From Deltaproteobacteria bacterium (GTDB taxonomy: Bacteria > Desulfobacterota > JAFDIG01): 6,604 bases of DNA. The notes under the pieces were generated by a model, which worked only from the letters and a program-made list of their open reading frames with translations, was not told the DNA's origin and ran no database searches. The position numbers were made by a program, and so were the translations under genes. Location of the stretch: positions 1 to 6,604 of the forward strand of contig JAFDIG010000174.1 in assembly GCA_019308145.1 (NCBI GenBank), written 5' to 3'. Positions 1 to 5,631 of this stretch are shown piece after piece; the first letter of the stretch is position 1; each line of letters opens with the position of its first letter.

Positions 1-1014
1 CCTTAAATTTTTGCCATCAAGCCATGCGATACTGCCTCCCCCTGCTCCTATGGTTTTAATATCTAAAAAAGGAGTCTTTATAGGATATCCTTTTACCTCT
101 CCTAATGTTGTTAAATGCGGTCTTAAATTCTCTATAAGGCTTACATCAGTACTGGTTCCTCCCATATCATAAGTAATGATATTTTTAAAACCTATCATCT
201 CCGCCACATAAGATGCTCCAACAATACCTCCAACCGGTCCTGAAAGGATTGTTGTTACAGGTTTTGCTCTTGCCATATCAGCGGTCATGATCCCACCACT
301 GCTATGCATTATATAAAGGTCTTCCTTATAGCCGAGTTGATCCAACCTATTCTCTAATGATTTTATATATCTTTCCATAACTGGCATTAAGTTAGCATTT
401 ATAACAGTTGTAGTGAATCTCTCATATTCTCTGTATTCAGGTACAACATCAGAAGAGATTGAAATAGAAAAATTTGGAGGAGCAACCTTTAACACTGCAT
501 CCCTTGCTTTTCTTTCATGTATGGGATTGCGATATGAATGAAGAAAACATATTGCTAATGATTCAATCCCCATATCTAAAAGTTCTTTAAATTTTTCTAT
601 TACCTCTTGTTCATCAATTGGTTTTAAAACAGATCCATCAAAATAGAGTCTTTCATCCACCTCTTTTCGCAAGGGTCTGGTAATAAGGGGAGCTGGTTTT
701 TGATATTTCATATCATAAACAATTTTTCTGTTAGTCTTTGCTATTTCAATTGTATCCCTAAACCCTTTTGTAGTGATTAAACCAGTTTTTGCAACCTTCC
801 CTTCTAAAATGGCGTTTGTAGCAACTGTCATACCATGTACAACCCTTTTTACTTCATCCATATCTACTTTAAGACGATTTATACCTGTTATTACCCCTTC
901 TGCCTGGTTTGATATAGTAGATGAAGTTTTTAGGGCTTTTATTGTTCCTTTATCTTCATCAAATAAAACCAAATCGGTAAAAGTACCTCCAACATCAACT
1001 CCCAAGCTATACAT
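1..1014 (-). CDS. hyuA: HyuA-type hydantoinase/oxoprolinase/lactamase ATPase subunit, N-terminal half (cut by left edge)
   Basis: The frame is open for 338 codons from the ATG at 1014 to base 1, so about half of a usual ~650-700 residue HyuA protein is visible and the C-terminus lies outside the window. Family members use ATP to open cyclic amides (hydantoins, 5-oxoproline, caprolactam) or to drive carboxylation (acetone and acetophenone carboxylases), usually in the cytoplasm with a HyuB partner. Visible marks are the N-terminal ASKHA phosphate loop GVDVGGTFTD (residues 5-14), HGMTVATNAILEG (60-72; the more common form is HGTTVATN), the second phosphate motif YDMGGTSTD (282-290) and GAGGGS (323-328). 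The ATG is preceded by GGGAGG with a 9-base spacer and overlaps the end of the aminotransferase by 8 bases, so the two are probably translationally coupled. The family is certain. The substrate is not: HyuA sequence alone does not separate hydantoinase, oxoprolinase, lactamase and carboxylase. Confidence 0.93.
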   Translation of the reverse strand, partial: MYSLGVDVGGTFTDLVLFDEDKGTIKALKTSSTISNQAEGVITGINRLKVDMDEVKRVVHGMTVATNAILEGKVAKTGLITTKGFRDTIEIAKTNRKIVYDMKYQKPAPLITRPLRKEVDERLYFDGSVLKPIDEQEVIEKFKELLDMGIESLAICFLHSYRNPIHERKARDAVLKVAPPNFSISISSDVVPEYREYERFTTTVINANLMPVMERYIKSLENRLDQLGYKEDLYIMHSSGGIMTADMARAKPVTTILSGPVGGIVGASYVAEMIGFKNIITYDMGGTSTDVSLIENLRPHLTTLGEVKGYPIKTPFLDIKTIGAGGGSIAWLDGKNLR

Positions 1015-2350
1015 TTTTCTTTTCCTCCCTTAGTGTCTCTTTTACTGATTCTTCAAAGATTTCTATTGTTTTATCTATATCTTCATCACTGTGAACAGCG
1101 GAGATATAGTTTCTACCTAATGAACATAACACCCCTTTATCATACATCTTTGTTACTATCTTATCTGCTAAGGATTTATTAGCAAAAAGGGATGAACGGT
1201 AATCAATAATATCCTTATCAATAAAACTGAAGTGCCACATAGGTCCAACACCATAAACCCTATAAGGCAATCCTGTTTTATTTAGCACTTCCCTTATTCC
1301 TTCCCTTATCTTTTTGCCTAAATAATGGAGCCTTTCATAAAGATCATCTCTTTCTAAAACCGAAACCTGTGTATATCCTGCAGCACAGGCAATGGCATTG
1401 CCTGAGAACGTTCCTGCATGAAATACATATTGATCAGATGTAGGATCAAACACCTTATCCATTATTTCTTTTGGACCTCCTATAACGCCATGAGGAAAAC
1501 CACCCCCTGTTATCTTTCCTAAAGCAGTGATATCAGCATCCACACCATAATATTGTTGAGCCCCACCAGGAGCTAATCTAAAACCTGTTACAATTTCATC
1601 AAAAAACATTAATATCATTAATATCCCATACTTTTTGGTCAGTTCTCGTACCTTTTTTAGAAAATCATCTTTTGGCTCTATATATCTCTGAACTGGCTCA
1701 ACCATCACACAAGCTATTTTGTCTCCATGTTTTTCTAATATCTCTTCTAACCTTTCTATATTATTAAAAGGAGCAATAAAAACCTTATCTGCTTCATCAT
1801 TTGGAATCCCTGCAGAATCTACATAAGGTCTTGTATCAGGAATTGGATATTTCTTTAAAAGATCAATAGAGGCATGTTTCATTTTGCTACTCATAAGGGC
1901 TAAATTATGATGTCCATGATATGCACCTTCAAATCTCAATATATAATCCCTTTTTGTATAAGCCCTTGCTATCCTTATGGCATAATAAGTTGCTTCTGTT
2001 CCTGTGCTTGTATATCGCATCCTTTCAATACTTTTTACAGAGTCGCATATTTTTTGAGCAAACTTTAACGATATCTCCGAGTGACCACCAAAATTTATGC
2101 CTTTTTCTGCTTGTTCTTTTATTGCTGATACTACTTCATCATGGCAATGCCCAAGGATAAGAGGACCATTACCTAAAAAATAATCTATATATTCATTTCC
2201 ATCGATATCATAGACTTTTGAGCCCTTTGCCTTTGCATAAAACAAAGGGACTTTTTTCATATCAGCAGAAGAGAGTTTTCCCTCTGGGAAAATTTCTTTT
2301 GCTATCGCCATATTTTTCTCTGAAAGAGCATATTTTGATTGATTGCTCAT
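1007..2350 (-). CDS. Class III PLP aminotransferase, glutamate-1-semialdehyde aminomutase-like
   Basis: A 447-residue cytoplasmic PLP enzyme of fold type I. Class III members move an amino group between an amine or omega-amino acid and a keto acid, or within one molecule in the case of glutamate-1-semialdehyde 2,1-aminomutase (HemL). Visible marks are STGTEA (115-120, PLP phosphate region), YHGHH (144-148), FDEIVTGFR (250-258, with D251 the PLP-nitrogen Asp), the Schiff-base lysine K279 in LGKITGGGFP, and GTFSGN (313-318). The core resembles HemL, but the HemL N-terminal signature (GGVNSPVR-like) is replaced by FPEGKLSSADMKKVPLFYAK, and no haem genes are nearby. A catabolic aminotransferase is therefore more likely than HemL. 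A 9-bp tandem repeat adds three residues just before D251. The ATG at 2350 has AGGAGG 10 bases upstream. It sits between the ferredoxin (16-bp gap) and hyuA (8-bp overlap). Family is sure; amine donor and product are unknown. Confidence 0.93.
   Translation of the reverse strand: MSNQSKYALSEKNMAIAKEIFPEGKLSSADMKKVPLFYAKAKGSKVYDIDGNEYIDYFLGNGPLILGHCHDEVVSAIKEQAEKGINFGGHSEISLKFAQKICDSVKSIERMRYTSTGTEATYYAIRIARAYTKRDYILRFEGAYHGHHNLALMSSKMKHASIDLLKKYPIPDTRPYVDSAGIPNDEADKVFIAPFNNIERLEEILEKHGDKIACVMVEPVQRYIEPKDDFLKKVRELTKKYGILMILMFFDEIVTGFRLAPGGAQQYYGVDADITALGKITGGGFPHGVIGGPKEIMDKVFDPTSDQYVFHAGTFSGNAIACAAGYTQVSVLERDDLYERLHYLGKKIREGIREVLNKTGLPYRVYGVGPMWHFSFIDKDIIDYRSSLFANKSLADKIVTKMYDKGVLCSLGRNYISAVHSDEDIDKTIEIFEESVKETLREEKKNV
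1024..1029 (-). promoter_or_regulatory. Ribosome binding site of hyuA, inside the aminotransferase gene
   Basis: The minus strand reads GGGAGG, then 9 bases, then ATG at 1014. The site lies within the last codons of the aminotransferase gene. It supports the 1014 start and suggests that ribosomes finishing the upstream gene reinitiate here. Confidence 0.8.
1607..1624 (-). repeat. 9-bp tandem duplication inside the aminotransferase gene
   Basis: The minus strand carries ATATTAATG twice in direct succession (1624-1616 and 1615-1607). It is in frame and encodes ILM-ILM (residues 243-248) in the strand that leads to the cofactor aspartate D251. Related enzymes normally read something like YGILLIFDE here, so one repeat unit looks like an added copy of three residues. 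Confidence 0.85.
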
Positions 2351-2360
2351 TTAAAAATTT

Positions 2361-2366
2361 CCTCCT
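2361..2366 (-). promoter_or_regulatory. Ribosome binding site of the aminotransferase, abutting the ferredoxin stop
   Basis: The minus strand reads TAA (ferredoxin stop, 2369-2367) followed directly by AGGAGG, then 10 bases, then the aminotransferase ATG at 2350. This close packing fixes the start and fits one polycistronic message. Confidence 0.8.
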
Positions 2367-2849
2367 TTACATGGACTTTTCTACTCTGTATAGAGATGGA
2401 AAATGTTTTATTGCTTTTCGCATCTTAGTTACTCCTACTTTGTCAACCCTTTTATACTCTATAGCTTTGGTTTGACATAAAGTTACACATTGAGGTTCCC
2501 CACCACATAGATCACAACGCAAAACATCTCCATTAGGAGCAATTAAACTCCCACCAAAAGGACATGCCATAACACACATATAACATTTAATACATATATC
2601 ATGATTTGTTTCCATAGCCCCTGTATCTGGATTTCTTGATATAGCATTTACAGGACATACCATTTCACATATTGGATCCTCACACTGAAGGCAGGTAACT
2701 GGGATATCGAGACCTTTTGTCTCCCATCTCATAACCCTTATCCTTGACTCAGCAGGGTTACATCTCCCTGTATGGACAAGAGAACATACTGATTCACATA
2801 CCCTACAGCCTGTACATTTCTCAGGATTTGATACTATTATCTTTTTCAT
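2367..2849 (-). CDS. Four-cluster [4Fe-4S] ferredoxin-like electron-transfer subunit for AOR
   Basis: A 160-residue cytoplasmic iron-sulfur protein of the HycB/CooF/DmsB-like type. Sixteen cysteines fall into four groups: C12-C15-C18-C22, C53-C56-C61-C65, C86-C89-C92-C96 and C112-C115-C121-C125, enough for four [4Fe-4S] clusters; C30 is extra. There is no signal peptide or membrane segment. Lying 38 bp downstream of the AOR gene, it most likely takes electrons from the AOR pterin/[4Fe-4S] site. It resembles the small subunit (AorA) of the three-subunit AOR of Aromatoleum, but no FAD subunit (AorC) is in this window. The chosen start is the ATG at 2849, preceded by GAGG with a 6-base spacer; the protein then begins MKKIIVSNPEKC, usual for the family. 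A longer frame begins with TTG at 2891, overlapping the AOR stop, but adds only 14 charged, unconserved residues. Electron carriage is near certain; the AOR partnership is inferred from position. Confidence 0.92.
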   Translation of the reverse strand: MKKIIVSNPEKCTGCRVCESVCSLVHTGRCNPAESRIRVMRWETKGLDIPVTCLQCEDPICEMVCPVNAISRNPDTGAMETNHDICIKCYMCVMACPFGGSLIAPNGDVLRCDLCGGEPQCVTLCQTKAIEYKRVDKVGVTKMRKAIKHFPSLYRVEKSM

Positions 2850-2853
2850 TTTT

Positions 2854-2859
2854 CCCCTC
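2854..2859 (-). promoter_or_regulatory. Ribosome binding site that decides the ferredoxin start
   Basis: The minus strand reads GAGGGG followed by AAAA and ATG at 2849. This supports the ATG over the TTG at 2891. Confidence 0.65.
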
Positions 2860-2887
2860 TTATGAAATTTTTTATTTTCATTTAGAA

Positions 2888-4810
2888 TCAAATTTTCCCT
2901 AAACGTTTAAGCTCATTAGCAACATCACCAAGGCCTAAAGAAATTAACGCATCCTCTTTAGGTATCCCTGTTTTTACATCACATCTTGTTACCTCATAAT
3001 AAGCATCCAACATCTTTGAAAATTTTTCTTTATCCAATAGTTCACCTTTAAAACGCCCCTGAGGGATGGCTTCTGTCATCATTCTCTCGCATGGCATATC
3101 ATCTTCTCTTGTATAACCTTCCCTTGTATTTATTGCCTTTTCCAAAAGCCATATTCTTGCACCTAACCTATCAAGATCCTCAACCGTAAATTCCATGCCA
3201 GTAGCACTATTTAAAAGATTACACAGATCCTCAAAATAGATGTCGTATCCAGCCCAGAATGTATTGAATTTACACATTTCAATGCAATCACAAATAACAG
3301 ATAATTTCTGATAATAAAAAACCCCTTTTGGCTTACCTACTGTATCGTAAAGGGTTGGCACTGTAACATCTTTTGTACCAAACAATTTTATAGCCTGTTC
3401 CATTGTTACCTGATGTCCTAAGGCTTCTGACTTTAATAATCCTCTTAAATGGTCTGCCCCTCTAGTAGAGGTCATATAATTTAAAGCCTGACCTTTAAAT
3501 GGTCTTGTCTCAACAGCAGTTGGATCAAGTTTTTTTGCATGCATGACCCTTTTCTCTGCTTCTTTGCCTATCTTTTTAGCCATATAATATGGACCTTCTG
3601 CTAAAAGATCACCAAAACCTTCTCTTTTTGCTATCTTGTGTATAAGATCTATTATTACATCCCCATCACCCCATCTGATCGGGATGCCACCTGTATCCTT
3701 TTCTGTTATTATTCCTCTTTCATAAAGATCCATTGCCAAAGCTATTGAGCCTCCAGTGGAAACCACATCCAAGCCATAATCATTAACAATATTTATCCCG
3801 TGGAGGATGGTAGGGAAATCTGTATTGCCAATTCTTGGACCAAGACCATTGACTGATTCATATTCTAAGCCTGGTCCTATAACACCTTGATATTTACCTT
3901 CCTTTACCATAAAAAAATGGTCACAATGGTAAAAACATCCATAACATGCTCTATTCTTTTGAGCATATTTTTCAACTAAAGCCTTACCTGTGACATTTTC
4001 TACTCCCTCTATGGTTATATCACTCCAATTTTTTACTGGAAGATTACCTAACTCTGCTTTCATATCAGTTAAAATTGGCGTACCATAAACAGGATAATGA
4101 TCAAACATAGGACTTGTAGTTGCTTTTTGATATATCTCCTTAATATGATTCAAAAATCTTTCTGGATCAGCGATAGACACCCCTTTTGTTCCCCTCACTG
4201 CTATGCATTTAAGCCTTTTTGAACCCATTACAGCACCAACACCTGTCCTACCATTAGCCCTGCTAAACGTGTTCATGATCGCAGCAAATCTCACCAAATT
4301 TTCTCCAGCAAGCCCTATCCCTAAAACCTGGATCTCCGAATCCGATTCCTCATCTCTTATAATATCAGTTACCTCCCATATATTTTTCCCCCAGAGATGT
4401 GAAGCATCTCTTATCTCTATCTCATCATCATCTATAAAGAGATAAACAGGTTTTTCCGATCTTCCTTTTATAATAATGTGATCATATCCTGCAAATTTAA
4501 GCTCTGCTCCCCAATGACCACCACTATTAGAATCACCTAAAAAACCTGTCATAGGAGCTTTGGTAGAAACCTGTGTTCTGCTTCCAACAATAGTTCCTGT
4601 TAAAGGGCCTGTGCCAAAGATAAGAACATTCTCAGGGCCTAAAGGATCTGTATTAGGCTTTATCTCATCAAATAAAAACTTCATATTTATTCCTCTTCCA
4701 CCAACAAACCTTTCAGCCAGATCCCTTGATAAAGGCTTAACTAAAATTTTCTTAGATGTTAAATCTAACTCGATAATTTTTCCTGCCCAGCCATACCATT
4801 TCCCTTGCAT
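2888..4810 (-). CDS. aor: Tungsten/molybdenum-type aldehyde:ferredoxin oxidoreductase, catalytic subunit
   Basis: A full-length 640-residue member of the AOR family (usual length 600-700), cytoplasmic. The family oxidises aldehydes to carboxylic acids, or reverses this with strong reductant, using a metal (usually W) bis-pterin and one [4Fe-4S] cluster. The N-terminal domain (about 1-210) carries GGRGIN (37-42), the pterin-contact stretch GGHWGAELKFAGYD (97-110) and GRTGVGAVMGSKRLK (187-201). The cluster ligands are C289, C292 and C296 (CYGCFYHC) and C513 in EMCKF. The C-terminal part has TSTRGADHLRG (447-457) and the AINTREG/DDMP region (559-573) usual for the family. The ATG at 4810 has GGAGG with a 6-base spacer. 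It is the first gene after the 94-bp repeat-rich gap and is followed by the ferredoxin, so it probably leads the operon. Cofactor metal and aldehyde substrate cannot be read from sequence; the family also holds non-aldehyde enzymes such as benzoyl-CoA reductase BamB. Confidence 0.95.
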   Translation of the reverse strand: MQGKWYGWAGKIIELDLTSKKILVKPLSRDLAERFVGGRGINMKFLFDEIKPNTDPLGPENVLIFGTGPLTGTIVGSRTQVSTKAPMTGFLGDSNSGGHWGAELKFAGYDHIIIKGRSEKPVYLFIDDDEIEIRDASHLWGKNIWEVTDIIRDEESDSEIQVLGIGLAGENLVRFAAIMNTFSRANGRTGVGAVMGSKRLKCIAVRGTKGVSIADPERFLNHIKEIYQKATTSPMFDHYPVYGTPILTDMKAELGNLPVKNWSDITIEGVENVTGKALVEKYAQKNRACYGCFYHCDHFFMVKEGKYQGVIGPGLEYESVNGLGPRIGNTDFPTILHGINIVNDYGLDVVSTGGSIALAMDLYERGIITEKDTGGIPIRWGDGDVIIDLIHKIAKREGFGDLLAEGPYYMAKKIGKEAEKRVMHAKKLDPTAVETRPFKGQALNYMTSTRGADHLRGLLKSEALGHQVTMEQAIKLFGTKDVTVPTLYDTVGKPKGVFYYQKLSVICDCIEMCKFNTFWAGYDIYFEDLCNLLNSATGMEFTVEDLDRLGARIWLLEKAINTREGYTREDDMPCERMMTEAIPQGRFKGELLDKEKFSKMLDAYYEVTRCDVKTGIPKEDALISLGLGDVANELKRLGKI

Positions 4811-4816
4811 TTAATA

Positions 4817-4821
4817 CCTCC
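4817..4821 (-). promoter_or_regulatory. Ribosome binding site of aor
   Basis: The minus strand reads GGAGG followed by TATTAA and ATG at 4810. It supports the AOR start and indicates bacterial-style initiation with a leader. Confidence 0.75.
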
Positions 4822-4835
4822 ACAATTATAATAAT

Positions 4836-4851
4836 TTAACTAAGTTAACTT
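4836..4851. promoter_or_regulatory. Two overlapping perfect palindromes, candidate regulator site
   Basis: On the plus strand TTAACT-A-AGTTAA (4836-4848) is a perfect inverted repeat of 6-bp arms with a 1-bp centre. It overlaps AAGTTAACTT (4842-4851), a perfect 10-bp palindrome. Both share the core AGTTAA. The short centre makes an RNA hairpin unlikely, so a dimeric DNA-binding protein site is the better guess. It lies 26-41 bp upstream of the AOR start codon. Confidence 0.4.
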
Positions 4852-4861
4852 CTTTTATATA
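4851..4861. repeat. Direct repeat copy 1 (TCTTTTATATA)
   Basis: An 11-bp sequence repeated exactly at 4893-4903, with a start-to-start distance of 42 bp (about four helical turns). On the minus strand each copy reads TATATAAAAGA. In this AT-rich gap chance is possible, but exact identity over 11 bp and phasing make it notable. Confidence 0.5.
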
Positions 4862-4866
4862 CTTTG

Positions 4867-4876
4867 TTGTATGCAA
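4867..4876. promoter_or_regulatory. Candidate GntR/FadR-type operator (TTGTATGCAA)
   Basis: A 10-bp palindrome with one mismatched pair, of the form TTGTA-TGCAA. FadR-subfamily GntR regulators commonly bind short palindromes of the type TNGTNNNACNA or TTGTATACAA, and this site is one base from the latter. It overlaps a -10-like hexamer and lies between the regulator gene and the AOR operon, as expected for an operator used by the neighbouring regulator. This assignment is an inference. Confidence 0.4.
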
Positions 4877-4892
4877 TATAATTCATAAAATC

Positions 4893-4903
4893 TCTTTTAT
4901 ATA
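4893..4903. repeat. Direct repeat copy 2 (TCTTTTATATA)
   Basis: Exact second copy of the 11-bp sequence at 4851-4861. It ends two bases before the stop codon of the GntR gene (4907-4905, minus strand). The two copies bracket the candidate operator at 4867-4876. Confidence 0.5.
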
Positions 4904-4904
4904 A

Positions 4905-5627
4905 TTATTTTTCATAATCCCAATATATTATACTTGGCTGCTCTTGGGTCCTTTTGAGATAATCAACCAATATAACCTTAGTTCTTCTTATATGATCTTC
5001 CATATATCTTTTAGCCATCTCTCTATCGCCTTTTGATATTGCATCTAAGATTTGAGTATGATCGGTTATATATTCTTCAAAATGACCAGGGATCGTTATT
5101 CCTATATAATGAGTCCTGTAAATCTTGTTTCTTAATGATGATAAAACATCCTTAAGTTGTTCATTGCCACTTAATTCAACAAATTTCATATGAAATTTTA
5201 TATTATTTTTATAATATTCTCCCACATCATTCTTTTGAGCAGCTAAGATAATTTTATTATGCAAGGTCTTAAGCTGCTTTAAATCTCTTGGCTTTATTTT
5301 AGGGATTGCCTCCCATACTGCGTAACCCTCTAATATAATAAGGATATCATAGATATCTTCAACATTTTTAGGAGAAATCTTTGTTACAAATGCCCCTACA
5401 TAAGGTATTACATTTATATAACCTTCCATTTGAAGTTGTCTTATTGCCTCCCTTACAGGGGTTCTACTTACATTAAATCTTTTTGCGATAACATCCTCAA
5501 AGATCTGCTCACCTGGAAGTATCTCTCCAAATGTTATAGCATCCCTTAAACTTAAGTATATGCTTTCCCTTAAGTTACCATGAATCTGCTCCTTATCTTC
5601 AATCTTTTTCTTCTCTGTTTTATCCAT
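4905..5627 (-). CDS. GntR-family transcriptional regulator, FadR/FCD subfamily
   Basis: A 240-residue DNA-binding regulator. The N-terminal winged helix (about 20-84) contains the typical FNVSRTPVREAIRQLQMEGY recognition stretch (51-70) and the wing VIPYVGAFV (73-81). The all-helical FCD ligand domain follows (about 88-225). By comparison with FCD proteins such as LldR, the metal/ligand site should be N142, H146, H190 and H212; the usual first ligand is Asp, here Asn. FCD regulators usually sense small organic acids and often repress nearby catabolic genes, losing DNA when ligand binds. The lysine- and glutamate-rich N-terminal 15 residues are unconserved. The start at 5627 lies 4 bases after the dehydrogenase stop with only a weak AAAGAG before it, so translation probably depends on coupling to that gene. 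The AOR operon just downstream is the likely target; the effector is unknown. Confidence 0.93.
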   Translation of the reverse strand: MDKTEKKKIEDKEQIHGNLRESIYLSLRDAITFGEILPGEQIFEDVIAKRFNVSRTPVREAIRQLQMEGYINVIPYVGAFVTKISPKNVEDIYDILIILEGYAVWEAIPKIKPRDLKQLKTLHNKIILAAQKNDVGEYYKNNIKFHMKFVELSGNEQLKDVLSSLRNKIYRTHYIGITIPGHFEEYITDHTQILDAISKGDREMAKRYMEDHIRRTKVILVDYLKRTQEQPSIIYWDYEK

Positions 5628-5631
5628 CTCT

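Larger units (their letters stand above)
4811..4904 (-). promoter_or_regulatory. Intergenic control region upstream of the aor operon
   Basis: This 94-bp, very AT-rich gap lies between the GntR gene stop and the AOR start and is the only substantial non-coding DNA in the window. On the minus strand it holds -10-like hexamers (TATATT at 4880-4875, TATATA within 4861-4853, TATAAT at 4830-4825). None has a convincing -35 at the usual distance, and the last is too close to the ribosome binding site. It also holds an imperfect palindrome (4867-4876), overlapping perfect palindromes (4836-4851) and a direct repeat (4851-4861, 4893-4903). No U-tract hairpin terminator is visible, so read-through from the regulator gene is possible. 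The promoter role is inferred from gene layout; the exact start site cannot be set. Confidence 0.5.

Noticed and set aside
773..1033. Plus-strand open frames across the window (for example 773-1033, 1921-2160, 2218-2475, 4203-4445, 4560-4814, 6184-6456)
   Set aside because: Each lies opposite a well-supported minus-strand gene, has no recognisable motif and has low-complexity, antisense-like composition.
1007..2350. Aminotransferase as the haem-pathway HemL
   Set aside because: The active-site core is similar, but the HemL N-terminal signature is missing and the neighbours are catabolic, not haem-biosynthetic.
2850..2891. Longer ferredoxin reading from a TTG at 2891 overlapping the AOR stop codon
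   Set aside because: The extra 14 residues are charged and unlike the family N-terminus, TTG is a poor start, and the ATG at 2849 has its own GAGG site.
4825..4830. Perfect -10 hexamer TATAAT on the minus strand as the aor promoter
   Set aside because: Its transcription start would fall on the ribosome binding site, and no -35 element lies 16-18 bases upstream.
4836..4848. Rho-independent terminator between the regulator and aor
   Set aside because: The inverted repeat is AT-only apart from one pair per arm, has a 1-base centre and no following U-tract on the minus strand.
4851..4903. Archaeal TATA boxes (TATATAAAAG on the minus strand, twice) implying an archaeal genome
   Set aside because: The strong GGAGG sites and a GntR/FCD regulator fit a bacterium better, and TATA-like strings are expected in such AT-rich DNA. 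Not fully excluded.
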